Source: JAJXZJ01 sp050012855
GTDB taxonomy: Bacteria > Verrucomicrobiota > Verrucomicrobiia > Limisphaerales > J093
DNA: 64,000 nt
Assembly (NCBI GenBank): GCA_050012855.1
Contig: JBEKGJ010000029.1
Span: 1-64,000 of the forward strand
Direction of reading: 5' to 3'
The notes under the pieces are model-generated. The model ran no database searches, had not been told where the DNA came from, and saw nothing but the letters and a program-made list of their open reading frames with translations. The translations under genes and the position numbers were made by a program. This document shows, one piece after another, positions 7,901 through 17,781 of the stretch (position 1 is the first letter of the stretch; every line of letters begins with the position of its first letter).

Positions 7901-9760
7901 CTACATGCGCTCCGGGGTTTCAATGCCCAGTAGATCCAGGCCCTGCCGCAGCACACGACCGGTCAGATCGCAGAGCGTCAGCCGGCGAGCGCGGTCTGCG
8001 CCGTCCGCCTTGAGCACCGGGCAGCGCTCGTAGAAGGTCGTGAAGTGGCCGGCCAGTTCGTAAAGATGGTTGCAGAGGTAGTTCGGGCGGTATTCCTCGG
8101 CCACCGCCTCGATGACCAGCCCGAAGTTCAGGAGGTGCCGGGCAAGCTGCATTTCCTCCGGCGCCGCCGGTCGCAAGTCCGTGGGCGGGGCGGCGGTCTC
8201 CGTCGTGCCGGCTTTGCGGAGGATGCTCTGGAGGCGGGTGACGGCGTATTGCAGGTAGGGCGCGGTGTTGCCGCTCAAGGCGAGCATTTTGTCCCAACTA
8301 AACACATAGTCGCTCTGCCGGTTGGGCAGCAAGTCCTGGTACTTCACTGCTCCGATGCCGACGATGCGGGCGATCTCGCGACGCTCGGCTTCCGGCAGCT
8401 CGGGGTTCTTCTCCGTGACGACGCGCAGGGCGCGCTCCTCCGCCTCGTCGAGCAGGTTGGCCAGCTTGACGGTGTCACCGGCGCGGGTCTTGAACGGCTT
8501 GCCGTCCTCGCCGAGGATCGAGCCGAACCAGACATGGGCCAGCCGCACCCGCGCCGCGTCCGGCCGCCAGTGGCGGAAGGCCGCGAAGATCTGCCGGAAA
8601 TGGAGCTGCTGCCGGCCGTCGGTGACGTAAATTATTTCGTCCGGCTGCCAGGTTTCGAGCCGGTAAGCCAGCGTCGCCAGGTCGGTCGTGGCGTAATTGA
8701 ACCCGCCATCGCTCTTTTGGACGATGGCCGGATGCGCCTTGAGCTCGGGGACGTCGTCGAAGAAAACCACCTTGGCGCCCTCGCTTTCGCGGGCGATGCC
8801 GCGGGCGACGAGGTCCGAAACCACCGCCCGGAGGCGCGGGTTGTAGAAACTTTCGCCCAGGGTGCGATCGAACTTCACGCCGAGCCGCGCGTAGATCGTG
8901 TCAAACTGGGCTTGCGAGAGGGCGATCATTTTGCGCCAGAGGCGGAGGTTGTCCGGATCGCCGGTCTGCAGCCGTACCAACTCTTTGCGACTTTCGTCCT
9001 CCGCTGATGACAGGTTACGTGACTTATTGGAAAGGATTGTCTGGAGGATTCGCTCCGCAATTCTGTCCACTGAGCGTCCTGCAGCCAAATCGCTGCGTAT
9101 TTTATCTCTGAATCGATCTTCAAGGCTGGTCCTCGTTTGCTCCCTGATCATCAACTGAACTAACTGCACCGCCTTGTAGATTAGCTCCAATTCAGCGATG
9201 GGATCTTTATCAAGTGCGTCCCGATTCAAAAACTCGTTCCAGGCAAAAATCAACATTCCAAACTGCGTTCCCCAGTCGCCCAAATGGTTGTCCGTGATGA
9301 CGCGGTGGCCGAGCAACCGCAGCGTGCGGGCCAGACAGTCGCCGAGAATCGTGGACCGGATGTGGCCGACGTGCATCGGTTTGGCGACATTGGGCGAACT
9401 GAAATCCACGACCACGGTGCGCGGGGTGGCGGCGCGGGCGACGAACGGGTGTCCGGCCGTGAGGGCGGCGTGGAGCGCCGCGGCGATGGCCTCGGGGCGC
9501 AGCCGAAAATTGAGGAAGCCGGCGCCGGCGATCTCGACCGCTTCGCACCATGGCGTCACGTCGAGTCGGGCGGCGACGTCCGTTGCCAGTTGGCGCGGGT
9601 TGAGCCGGCGGGCCCGGGCGAGGGCCATCAGGGCGTTGGACTGGTAATCGCCGAACTTCGGATCGGGGCAGGGGCGGACCTGGACGCTGTCCAGCGGGGC
9701 GTCGGGCAGCACGGCCTGCACGGCGGCACGCAGCCGCTGTTCGATCAACTGGTGGAGCAT
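7901..9760 (-). CDS. argS: Arginyl-tRNA synthetase
   Basis: A class I aminoacyl-tRNA synthetase of 619 residues that charges tRNA-Arg. The N-terminal additional domain begins MLHQLIEQRLRAAVQ and contains CPDPKFGDYQSNALM. The Rossmann core has SPNVAKPMHVGHIRST with the HIGH-type HVGH, then VTDGRQQLHF and GEDGKPFKTRAGDTV in the KMSKS-equivalent region. The DALR anticodon-binding domain ends in LDLLGIETPERM. The ATG at 9760 is preferred because homology starts there, although the frame stays open to 9877. A stretch near 8985-9180 is slightly less GC-rich but keeps the frame. Confidence 0.96.
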   Translation of the reverse strand: MLHQLIEQRLRAAVQAVLPDAPLDSVQVRPCPDPKFGDYQSNALMALARARRLNPRQLATDVAARLDVTPWCEAVEIAGAGFLNFRLRPEAIAAALHAALTAGHPFVARAATPRTVVVDFSSPNVAKPMHVGHIRSTILGDCLARTLRLLGHRVITDNHLGDWGTQFGMLIFAWNEFLNRDALDKDPIAELELIYKAVQLVQLMIREQTRTSLEDRFRDKIRSDLAAGRSVDRIAERILQTILSNKSRNLSSAEDESRKELVRLQTGDPDNLRLWRKMIALSQAQFDTIYARLGVKFDRTLGESFYNPRLRAVVSDLVARGIARESEGAKVVFFDDVPELKAHPAIVQKSDGGFNYATTDLATLAYRLETWQPDEIIYVTDGRQQLHFRQIFAAFRHWRPDAARVRLAHVWFGSILGEDGKPFKTRAGDTVKLANLLDEAEERALRVVTEKNPELPEAERREIARIVGIGAVKYQDLLPNRQSDYVFSWDKMLALSGNTAPYLQYAVTRLQSILRKAGTTETAAPPTDLRPAAPEEMQLARHLLNFGLVIEAVAEEYRPNYLCNHLYELAGHFTTFYERCPVLKADGADRARRLTLCDLTGRVLRQGLDLLGIETPERM

Positions 9761-9818
9761 GGGAAGTGGTTTGACCGCGCGTTCGGCCGGGGCGCGGCGG
9801 CGGCTGGTCGCCGGGCGA

Positions 9819-10286
9819 TCACGCCCCGGTCGAATTCTCCTGGATGATGCGGAACATGGCCGCCGCATCCGGGGCATTTTCCAGGGCCTGGCGGAATTCG
9901 CGTTTGTGCAGCAGCTTCGCGATGTCGGCGAGGGTGCGGAGGTGTTTCTGGAACTGGCCCTGCGGCACCAGGAAAAGCATCACCAGGGTTACGGGCTGGT
10001 TGTCCAGGGCATCGAAGTCGAGTCCCTGGTGCGAGCGGCCGAACGCCGCGCTGACTTCGGTGATGAGGTCGGTGGAGGCATGGGGGATGCCGATGCCGAA
10101 GCCAATGCCGGTGCTCATGGAGTTCTCGCGCCGGCGCACGACGGAAGCGATGGCCTCGCGGTTCTCCGGCTTGATTCGCCCGGATTCCACCAGACGGTTG
10201 ATCAACTCGTCAATGGCACCCCAACGGTCGGCCGCCTTGAGGTCAGGCACGATGTTCTCGGGCTGCAGAATGTCACCTAGTGTCAT
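9819..10286 (-). CDS. PTS EIIA (PtsN/fructose-type) domain protein
   Basis: A protein of 155 residues resembling the EIIA-Ntr/PtsN regulatory phosphocarrier. It starts MTLGDILQPENIVPDLKAAD, and the phosphorylatable His lies in GIGIPHAS. VTLVMLFLVP and the C-terminal ALENAPDAAAMFRII fit the fold. No other PTS component is visible nearby, so it more likely has a regulatory role than one in sugar transport. The ATG at 10286 is used because the family N-terminus starts there; the open frame runs to 10334. It lies upstream of argS on the same strand. Confidence 0.85.
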   Translation of the reverse strand: MTLGDILQPENIVPDLKAADRWGAIDELINRLVESGRIKPENREAIASVVRRRENSMSTGIGFGIGIPHASTDLITEVSAAFGRSHQGLDFDALDNQPVTLVMLFLVPQGQFQKHLRTLADIAKLLHKREFRQALENAPDAAAMFRIIQENSTGA

Positions 10287-10464
10287 ACCGCGATTACAAG
10301 GCGGCATTGGGCCGCAAGCCGCCAGGCAATTCAAGCGTTAACTGCGTCCCGCCCGCATTTCCATCCGGAAGACCATTCACTGCCGCGATCCGGCCGACCG
10401 CAAAAGGTCCCCGGCTCACCGCGTCGGACGCCCGCCGCGCGCCGCCTCCGGTCGGGCCGGCGGG

Positions 10465-11313
10465 TCACGGCGAATTGACCGCGCGGGTGGAATGGTCCTG
10501 GAGCCAGAAGATGTCCTTGTTATTAGGCGAAGCCAGGATGTCAACCACGAGTTTCTCGGACTGGAGGGGAGGGGTCGTGCGGCCGTCGAGCTACTTGTGC
10601 ATCTCGGAATGGCCGTCGGCAAACGAAAACCCGCACGCCTGGTTGTGGTAGCAGCCTGGGTAATCCCAAAACTCCTCGTCGGCCGGGCGATCCGGGTAAC
10701 CGGTCATGTCCGTCCCGAAGTTGCCCACGTCAATGCTGTCCGGCCGCATGTCCAGAAAGACCCACGTCTGCGACGGCCCGGGCACAACCATGTCCGTGGT
10801 CTTGACATAGACCAGCCATTCCATGTCGGGCCCAGGCACAAGCCAGCCATCGTATCCACCCACCCAGATGTTCATGGACATGCTGCGAACGCGGGGCACC
10901 ATCTGCCCGGCGAGCGGGCCGAACGCCGGCCGGATCGTCGAATGGTCGGACGGGCATTTGAAAATCGCCGCCGATTTGCCGCAGTAGGGCCACAGCAGGC
11001 TTTTTTGAATGTCCACGGTAACGTCCCAATTCGAGGCGTTGGTCGGATCAAAATCCATCAGGCCGGTCATCCACGTCGTGTTCGGATCGTCGGAGGTGGC
11101 CATGGGAATCCGCTCCCCGTTGTCGTCGGCGTACATTTTCCACGCGAACAGGAGGCCGCGGTGGTTGTTCATGCAGTAGATCCCCTGCGCCTTGGCCTTG
11201 GCCCGCCCGAGCGCGGGCAGCAGCAGGCCGGCCAGGATGGCAATGATGGCGATCACCACCAGCAGTTCGATCAGGGTAAACCCGTCCCTCGCGGCTGGCG
11301 GCCGTCTGATCAT
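10465..11313 (-). pseudogene. Pseudopilin-like H-X9-DG protein interrupted by an in-frame TAG
   Basis: The N-terminus has a type IV pilin/T2SS methylation site, DGFTLIELLVVIAIIAILAG, followed by a secreted domain typical of Verrucomicrobiota and Planctomycetota. The H-X9-DG signature is present near the end (H-NQACGFSFA-DG). Reading then meets a TAG at 10591-10593 after GHSEMHK. Past it the same frame continues LDGRTTPPL and NKDIFWLQDHST to a TGA at 10465. The family usually has KWLDGRTTPP here, so TAG most simply replaces a TGG Trp codon. The shortened product could still be made. The start at 11313 is chosen just before the signal; the frame stays open to 11427. Confidence 0.72.
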
Positions 11314-11512
11314 GCGGTGCCTCCGTCCTCCCCGCGGCCATCCCCGCGGCCGGCTCCCGGCGCGGATGACGGGCGGCCCTTTACGGTTGTTGCAGGCGTG
11401 CCCAAGCAACCCTTCGTTTCGCATCAATGTGGCCCATGAAGCGCGTAATGCAAACGCATGATGTTCGCGGCACGCTTACCCATCGGCCGGGGCACTGCGG
11501 CAGCAGGGCGGA

Positions 11513-13711
11513 TCAAGGCCGCTCGAACACCAGCCAGGTGCAGCCATTGGCGGGAACCTTGACGCTCACTTCAGCGACGTCACCCCGGTCCAGCCGCAGG
11601 CGCTCGGTAGCAGCACCTTCCCGACGAACCAGCGCCGTCCCCGTGAGGCCGGTGTAGTACAGCGGCAGCCGGATGGTCCGGCGTGCCTCGACGGTGAGCG
11701 GGTTGTAAATCATCGCCAGCCCGCAACGCCGGAGCCGCGGGTTGACATGGAGGAAATAATCAATGTCCCGCCCGTCGGCGCGTCGCAGATGGACGATGTC
11801 CGATTCCAGGATGTCGCGATAGGTCTTGAACCAGTCCACCCAGTGTTTGACCGTCGCCTGCGTCGCGTCGGAGTCGTACAAGCGCGGGCCGCGGTAGCAG
11901 GCCTGGACGCCGGCGCCGAAGTTGTTCGCCAGGTGCGCGGCGTAATCGGGCAGGTGGTCGCGCAGGGGCTCGAGCGTGGCTGCCGCCCCACCGCCCTGGT
12001 ACTCGGTGAGCGGAACAAACATCCAGCCCATGGTCGGCGTTTTCTCGAACGTGCCATCGAAGATGTTCTGCCGGCCGTGAATGATCTGCTGGGCGCGGGG
12101 CAGGGACCAGTTCGATTCGCGATAGCCCATGCCGGTTTTGCTCGAGCCGGTGAAGAAATAGTAATCCGGAGCGTTGACATAAACGCCGCGGTCGCGACAC
12201 CAGCCGTAGAACTCGGCGCTTGTGCGCCACTGGGTCCATTGCGAATCCGCCAGACCATGGTGGCCGGGATGGTTGGTTGAGGCGCACACATCGCCCGGAT
12301 ACGGGCCGTCGTGCTCCAGCAGGTCGAGGCCAGTCTGCTCGATGAAGATCTTCAGCTTGTCGAGATACGCGATGCCCCAGTGACTGCCCAGGCACGGTGC
12401 ATTGCCGAAAATGGCGCCGCCGGGCCGGCCGGTCTGCGGGTTGATCACGTCGTTGGCGTCGTCAATCCGCCGGCTGCTGAACAGCGAGTACGCGCCGACT
12501 TCGAGGCCTTTCGCGTGGGCATAGTCCACATCCGCCTTCACCCGCGCCAGGTAGGCGGGATCGGTGTTCTCCATGTCGAGCCCGCTGCCGAACGTGTAGA
12601 TGATCATCTCGAAGCCCACCGCCGCGCATTGGTCCACGGCGGCGCGGAAGCTGCGGGTGTCGGCGTTGCGGACATGCATCATGGTCGGGTTTTCCGTGAG
12701 CCAGGGCGCGAGCGTCCGCTGGGCGCGCCGGAGGGCGAGCCCCTGGCGTTCGCGGCTGTCCGAGTCATGGAGCAGCAGCCAGGTGCGGAACGAGCGGAAA
12801 GTTCCGCCGGGCGCGAGCCGCACCCCGGGGCCCACCGGCGTCCGGCAGGCCAGCAGACACGGCGTCAGCCTTTCGTAATGGACCTGCGTGTCGTAGTCGG
12901 GGTCGGGCAGCCACTCGGTAACGCGGCTCGAAGTCACCGGGTCCATGCCCCCGAAGCTGTAATCGCTCAACACGGAGAGTGGCGGCAAACGCCAACGGTT
13001 CGTCGCCCGGGCGTCCACGGCGGATTCCGCTTCGACCGCGGCCAGCAGCTCCGTCGTGACGCGATCCAGCGTGAGGCCATGATCCGTGCCGTTGCTGACG
13101 GTGAGCCATTTGCCCAGGAGCGGCAGGTGATCGTACAGTTCGTAGTGGACAATCACGCTGATGCCCCGCGTGGCCGGTTCGCGGCCGGCGTAATGAAAAT
13201 CGGTGGTCACGCCGTGCGGCGGCCAGGGAAGGTCGGCGCTGTGGCGCTTGTGCTTCCAGGCGAACGTCGCCTCCGGTTGGCCGGTGCTCACGCCGACCAG
13301 TTGAAACGCCGACTGGTCGTCCTTCAGACCCGCGATCCACGCGGGCAACAAGTAAGCATGATCCGGCTGGCCTCCGAGGCCGCCGACCTTGAACTCGCGG
13401 CCGTCAATCGTGAGCAACGCTTCCGGTTTCACGGCCCGGAGAACGCTGGTGCCGGTGACCAGGTTGTCGAGACCCACGGTGGCCCCGTTCGGCGCGAGTC
13501 GAATCGTGCGGCGCAGGAGCCCGTTTTCGAGGGCCACGGCGTTCGTGCCGTTGGCCCACACCACGCGGGCGGGCCAGTGCGGCGCGGTGACGAGCCAGTC
13601 CTCCGGCGGTGCGGCCTTCAGCGGGTGGATGGATGCGAGGAACGTCGCCAGCAGGATCAAGAGGGCAAGCCGGGCTGCCGAAGCGAGCTGGAGGTCGGAG
13701 GTGCGGTTCAC
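11513..13711 (-). CDS. Secreted alpha-galactosidase-like glycoside hydrolase
   Basis: A protein of 732 residues with an N-terminal signal peptide (ARLALLILLATFLASIHPLKA). Residues about 40-320 look like a beta-sandwich domain of the kind that precedes the catalytic barrel in GH36/clan GH-D enzymes. A barrel-like part follows, with EMIIYTFGSGLD, GLEVGAYSLFSSRR and GLDLLEHDGPYPGD, which contains a likely nucleophile Asp. The C-terminus is a small beta domain ending in NGCTWLVFERP. The substrate cannot be read from the sequence. Such proteins are common in polysaccharide-degrading Verrucomicrobiota. It is monocistronic on the minus strand. Confidence 0.68.
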   Translation of the reverse strand: MNRTSDLQLASAARLALLILLATFLASIHPLKAAPPEDWLVTAPHWPARVVWANGTNAVALENGLLRRTIRLAPNGATVGLDNLVTGTSVLRAVKPEALLTIDGREFKVGGLGGQPDHAYLLPAWIAGLKDDQSAFQLVGVSTGQPEATFAWKHKRHSADLPWPPHGVTTDFHYAGREPATRGISVIVHYELYDHLPLLGKWLTVSNGTDHGLTLDRVTTELLAAVEAESAVDARATNRWRLPPLSVLSDYSFGGMDPVTSSRVTEWLPDPDYDTQVHYERLTPCLLACRTPVGPGVRLAPGGTFRSFRTWLLLHDSDSRERQGLALRRAQRTLAPWLTENPTMMHVRNADTRSFRAAVDQCAAVGFEMIIYTFGSGLDMENTDPAYLARVKADVDYAHAKGLEVGAYSLFSSRRIDDANDVINPQTGRPGGAIFGNAPCLGSHWGIAYLDKLKIFIEQTGLDLLEHDGPYPGDVCASTNHPGHHGLADSQWTQWRTSAEFYGWCRDRGVYVNAPDYYFFTGSSKTGMGYRESNWSLPRAQQIIHGRQNIFDGTFEKTPTMGWMFVPLTEYQGGGAAATLEPLRDHLPDYAAHLANNFGAGVQACYRGPRLYDSDATQATVKHWVDWFKTYRDILESDIVHLRRADGRDIDYFLHVNPRLRRCGLAMIYNPLTVEARRTIRLPLYYTGLTGTALVRREGAATERLRLDRGDVAEVSVKVPANGCTWLVFERP

Positions 13712-13792
13712 TGCGCGAAGGTACCGGGCGACCGACGGTTTGTCAGCATTGCGTTCGCGTGGGCAGTGTCCTGATTTGGTGGGGCTCTGATG

Positions 13793-13843
13793 AGTGTCGA
13801 GTTTCGAGCTGCGAGCGTCGAATTCGTAAGAGTTCGTGAAATT
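13793..13843. repeat. Interspersed GAATTCGT-type repeat, copy 1
   Basis: This block of about 50 bp contains TCGAGCTGCGAGCGTCGAAT and then AATTCGTAAGAGTTCGTGAA. It is nearly identical to the block at 20312-20362. Short variants (GAAGTTCGAGGTTCGAGGTT) follow up to about 13920. It lies in the spacer between the glycosidase start and the mutL stop. Confidence 0.75.
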
Positions 13844-13921
13844 GGTGGCGCGGCTGGGGAGGACGCCAGAGAAGTTCGAGGTTCGAGGTTCGAATTTGTG
13901 AGGGCTCGTGAGCTTTCGTGT

Positions 13922-15916
13922 CTATTGAACGCGGCCGAACTTCTTCTCCAATTCGCGATAGCCGAGCTCGATGAGCGTCGGCCGGCCGTGGGGGCAGGTG
14001 TAAGGCATCGCGCAGCGGCGGAGGTCCTCGACCAGGCGCTCCAGTTCCGGGCCGGCGAGGGGATCGTGCGCTTTCACCGCGTGGCGGCAGACGGTTTTTG
14101 CGATCGTATCTTCGCCGAGGCGCACGGAGCTGACCTCCTGGCCGGCGGCCTTGAGTTCGTCGGCAATTTCGAGGACAAACCGCCGCGCGTCGCTCACCTG
14201 CACGAACGGCGGCAGGGCATCCAGAAGGAACGTGCGGTCGCCGAATTCGCTCAGCCCCACCCCGAGCCGGTTCAGCACCGGCAGTTGTTCGCGCAGGAAT
14301 TGGGCGTCGCGCGCCGCCAACTCGACCGTTTCCGCCAGCAACAAACGTTGGGATGGTGCGGCGCCCGTTTCCAGGCGGGCCAGCATCTGCTCGAACAGAA
14401 TCCGCTCGTGAGCGGCGTGCTGGTCGAGCAACACCAGGCCACGGTCGGATTCCAGAACGACGTAAAGCCGGCCGATCACGCCGACGAGACGCAGCGGCAC
14501 GCTGAGCAACGGGAGGGCCGGCGTGGGCGACGGGATCGCAGGCTGGCCGGCGCTCACGGGGCTGATGGATGGGGCGGAGACCGTAATCGCCCGCGGTGCG
14601 GGCACCACGTCTGCGCTCGGCAGTGGTGCCGGTTTGTGTGGCGCGGCAGCGGGTGTCGCCGGAATCCTTGGCGGCACGGGAGCGACGGGACCTGGCCACT
14701 CGAAGGCCGGCAACGTCGCCGGCGCCGATTCCACAGGTGGCGGCGTGGACACCTTCGAGGCGGCCGGCGGCGGGCTTGACGGTGGGTTGGCCATCCGCTC
14801 CGCTGGCGCGGCGGTGTGGAAGGCCAGGAGCGTGCGGCGCACCGCCTGGGTGACGATTGCCCGAACGACCCGTTCGTCGCGAAATCTTACCTCCCGCTTG
14901 GCGGGGTGGATGTTGACGTCCACCAGCGCCGGATCGAGTTCGAGGAAGAGGCAGCAAATTGGGTAACGGCCTTTCATCAGCGCGTTGTGGTAGCCTTCGA
15001 GCAGCGCGAAGTTCAGCCCGCGATGCTCCACCGGCCGGCGATTGACGAACAGGTGCTGGTCTTCACGCGTTGCGCGCGAAACCCCCGGTGCGCCAATGAA
15101 CCCCCAGACGCGCAGTTGCGCCGGGCGGGGCGCGTTGGCGGATTCGGCCAGCACAGGCCCGGCCTCATCATCGTCGGGCGGCGCTCCGGCCGCGGGCAGC
15201 GGTGCGGTAAAATCCACCGTCAGAAGACTCAGCTCGCCGCCGTAAAGGGCGCGGAGACGTTCGCGCAGCGCCGCCAACCGGCCCGCCGGTCCATCCCCCG
15301 GAGGCACCGCGGGGAGTTGCCAGACGACCCGTTGCTCATGCGTAAACGTGAAAGCGACCTCGGGATACGCCAGCGCCGCGAGGGTGAGATAATGATGGAT
15401 GTGCGCCCGCTCGGTTTCCTCGCTGCGCAGGAATTTCCGCCGCGCCGGGAGGTTGAAGAACAGTTGCCGCACCTCGATGCTCGTGCCGGTCGGGCCGCCA
15501 GCGGATTTCACCTCCAGAATTTTGCCGCCATGAATGACCACCTGCGTGGCTTCCACCGCGTCGCCGTCGCGTTCGCGCGTGGTGAGGGTCAGCCGGCTGA
15601 CGCTCGCAATGCTGGGCAGCGCCTCGCCGCGAAAACCCATCGTTGCGATCGCCGCGAGATCCTCGGCCCGGCAGATTTTGCTGGTGGCGTGGCGTTCGAA
15701 AGCGAGCAGGGCGTCGTCGCGGCTCATGCCGGCGCCGTCGTCGGTCACGCGCACGAGGCTCCGGCCGCCGGCCTGGACGTCCACGGTCACGCGGCCGGCG
15801 CCGGCGTCGAGGGCATTCTCGACGAGTTCCTTGACGATGCTGGCGGGCCGCTCGATGACCTCGCCGGCGGCGATCTGGTTGGCGACCTGTTCGGGCAGCA
15901 GCCGGATACGGTTCAC
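13922..15916 (-). CDS. mutL: DNA mismatch repair protein MutL
   Basis: MutL couples MutS mismatch recognition to downstream excision. The 664-residue protein has the GHKL ATPase motifs: ELVENALDAGA (motif I), DDGAGM (II) and ATMGFRGEALPSIASV (III). A Pro-rich linker lies at about residues 355-470. The C-terminal dimerisation domain includes LVLLDQHAAHERI, a DQHAAHERIxxE endonuclease-type motif, and CPHGRPT near the end. The GTG at 15916 is chosen because the family start NRIRLLPEQVANQIAAGEV follows it; the frame stays open to 16162 without homology. Confidence 0.95.
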   Translation of the reverse strand: MNRIRLLPEQVANQIAAGEVIERPASIVKELVENALDAGAGRVTVDVQAGGRSLVRVTDDGAGMSRDDALLAFERHATSKICRAEDLAAIATMGFRGEALPSIASVSRLTLTTRERDGDAVEATQVVIHGGKILEVKSAGGPTGTSIEVRQLFFNLPARRKFLRSEETERAHIHHYLTLAALAYPEVAFTFTHEQRVVWQLPAVPPGDGPAGRLAALRERLRALYGGELSLLTVDFTAPLPAAGAPPDDDEAGPVLAESANAPRPAQLRVWGFIGAPGVSRATREDQHLFVNRRPVEHRGLNFALLEGYHNALMKGRYPICCLFLELDPALVDVNIHPAKREVRFRDERVVRAIVTQAVRRTLLAFHTAAPAERMANPPSSPPPAASKVSTPPPVESAPATLPAFEWPGPVAPVPPRIPATPAAAPHKPAPLPSADVVPAPRAITVSAPSISPVSAGQPAIPSPTPALPLLSVPLRLVGVIGRLYVVLESDRGLVLLDQHAAHERILFEQMLARLETGAAPSQRLLLAETVELAARDAQFLREQLPVLNRLGVGLSEFGDRTFLLDALPPFVQVSDARRFVLEIADELKAAGQEVSSVRLGEDTIAKTVCRHAVKAHDPLAGPELERLVEDLRRCAMPYTCPHGRPTLIELGYRELEKKFGRVQ

Positions 15917-16197
15917 GCGGTGATTATAGCAGCGTGTCGGCTGGAAGGAAGCCCGGCGGTGGGCAAATCGGGGCGGCGTGCATGGTTGGGCAGTGGGGGC
16001 TCGTCGTGTCCAGCAATCGCAAGTCCGCCCGGGGCAGCACGGTAGGAAGGGCGTTGTGCGATGGGCGGGACGGGGCAGAAGCCCAATCGGGTTCCTTTCG
16101 CCCCTCCGTGGCTTTGGTGCCTTTGCCGATCGGCCGGCCACCAACGCAACGGCGATTCTCAAATCATCTGCTCAAAGGGAGTGACTCGGACAGCGGT

Positions 16198-16812
16198 ATG
16201 ACCACCGACCGAGTGGTCGTTTTCGACGATCCGGTTTCGAGTCTTGACAGCGACATTCTATTTATCGTTGGTAGCCTCATAAAAGGACTGTTCGACGAGG
16301 TCCGCACGGGGACAGGGCATATCAAGCAAGTATTCGTCCTCACTCACAACGTGTCTTTTCACAGGGAAATCACGTTCAACCCGAACCGGCGGGACGTCGC
16401 CATGAATGAGGAGACATTCCGGGTCGTTCGGAAATCCGGATTGCTATCGAAACTGGACAAGCTCACGTCGAATCCCATCAAAACCTCATACGAGTTGCTT
16501 TGGGCTGAAGCCAGGAGGGCGGATCGCTCAAACCTGACGATTCAAAATACTCCGCGCAGAATTTTGGAGAACTACTTCAAAAGTCTGGGGGGACTCGATT
16601 CAGACAAAATGTGTGACCTGTTCGAGGGGAAAGAGAAACTTCTCTGCAAATCGCTCTTCTCGTGGGCAAATGCTGGTTTTCATCACGGACTCGACGATCT
16701 CTATGTGTCCACGGACGGAACTTTGGTCGAAACTTACCTGAAGGTGTTCAGGGCAATTGTTGAGAAATCCGGCCATCTTGCTCACTACAAGATGATGATG
16801 GGAGACGTTTAG
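16198..16812 (+). pseudogene. C-terminal fragment of an AAA_13/RloC-like ATPase
   Basis: The first recognisable residues, VVVFDDPVSSLDSD, form the Walker B and D-loop of ABC/SMC-like ATPases of the AAA_13 (PrrC/RloC) group. IKQVFVLTHNVSFHREI is the switch-His region. No Walker A and no coiled-coil part exists upstream; sequence before 16198 shows no homology and runs into the mutL promoter. About 204 residues of a much longer protein therefore survive. Relatives are mostly phage-defence or anticodon nuclease ATPases. The lower GC than mutL suggests transferred origin. Confidence 0.65.
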
Positions 16813-16824
16813 CATGACCGCCTC

Positions 16825-17768
16825 ATGCAGCACGCGCAGAACATGGCGGGGCTGAGGCGCCATTTCTGCGGGGACAAAAAGTGCGATGCCTTCGGGCAGT
16901 CTTTTGGCGACCAGGCGAAGATTGCCGAGGCGCTGGCTCCCGGCGGCAAGCGGAAAGTGTTCTGCCCGGATTGCGGCAAACCGATCCTCCTGCGCGATGT
17001 GATCGAGGAGAACCAGGACCGCCAAATACGCGAAACACGCGAAACGGAAACAGCCTGTGCCGGAAGCCCAGTCATCGAACGACTGAAATGCTCGTGGAGT
17101 TCGGTCGTTTCTTCTTTAGCGTCTTTGGCGTTTTTCGCGGTTTGAACTGCTGGGTTCGAGATAAGTTTCGATTCGCCAGCGGCGAAGGAGCAGGTGCGCG
17201 AGATGCAAGACGAAGGGCAGGCGGTGATTGATAACGAAAGCCGCGAATTGCTGGCGGTGCATCACACGGGATTCATCGTGGCCGAAGCCGGGCAAATCTA
17301 TCGCGGCTGCACGAACAGCGACCACGGGATTGATGGCGAGATCGAGTGCAAGGACGACCAGGGCCGCGCCTCCGGGAAGCGTCTGCATGTGCAACTCAAG
17401 TCCGGCGATTCCCACCTCAAGAAACGCCGGAGCGACGGGCAGTGTTTCAGATCAAGAACCCGTGCTGGGCCGATTACTGGCAGCAGCAGGCTTACGCCGT
17501 GATGCTGGTCATCCGCACGTCGGATGGCGAAATCCGCTGGAGGGACGTGAGCGCTTACCTCAAACGCGAAAGCGCCAGCGGGAAGACGGTGAGGCAGATC
17601 GTCTTCGCGGGCGGGGAGTTCGACGTGATGAGCGTGCAGAACTGGCGGAAGAAGGTGCCGCGGCAGGGTTCGTCCAGGAGGTGGATGGACGTTCCAACCT
17701 CATCCGTGAGCATCCGGGTCTATCCGTGGTTGAACTCCTTCCGCCCCTTGCGGGCTTGGAAATGTTGA
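16825..17768 (+). pseudogene. Zinc-ribbon/DUF4365 C-terminal remnant, split and frameshifted
   Basis: Three pieces of one gene end are visible. The first has a zinc-ribbon-like part with HFCGDKKCDAFGQ and KVFCPDCGKPILLRDVIEE (16860-17010). An inverted-repeat insert follows (17019-17142), bringing a TGA at 17143. The frame then resumes with VIDNESRELLAVHH, TNSDHGIDGEIECKD and LHVQLKSGDSHLKKR, a DUF4365 PD-(D/E)XK-like core (D...E...QLKSG). Near 17440 it shifts to another frame and continues WADYWQQQAYAVMLVIRTSD. I recall this order of domains at the end of large Roc/COR-type proteins, but that link is from memory. The product is almost certainly inactive. Confidence 0.65.
17019..17142. repeat. 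Inverted-repeat element splitting the zinc-ribbon/DUF4365 gene
   Basis: The left arm (17019-17047) contains CGCCAAATACGCGAAACACG. The right arm (17106-17142) reads, in reverse complement, ACCGCGAAAAACGCCAAAGA. The two form an imperfect palindrome with about 58 bp between them. It sits between two homology blocks of one gene and introduces a stop codon. It has no ORF of its own and looks MITE-like. Confidence 0.6.
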
Positions 17769-17781
17769 TGGGACGATGATC

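Noticed and set aside
8985..9180. Insertion within argS because of lower GC
   Set aside because: The frame is continuous and the residues fit the ArgS catalytic domain, so it is a local composition change.
16129..16197. Extending the AAA ATPase upstream to 15934
   Set aside because: The upstream part of the open frame is GC-rich, overlaps the mutL promoter and has no ATPase motif.
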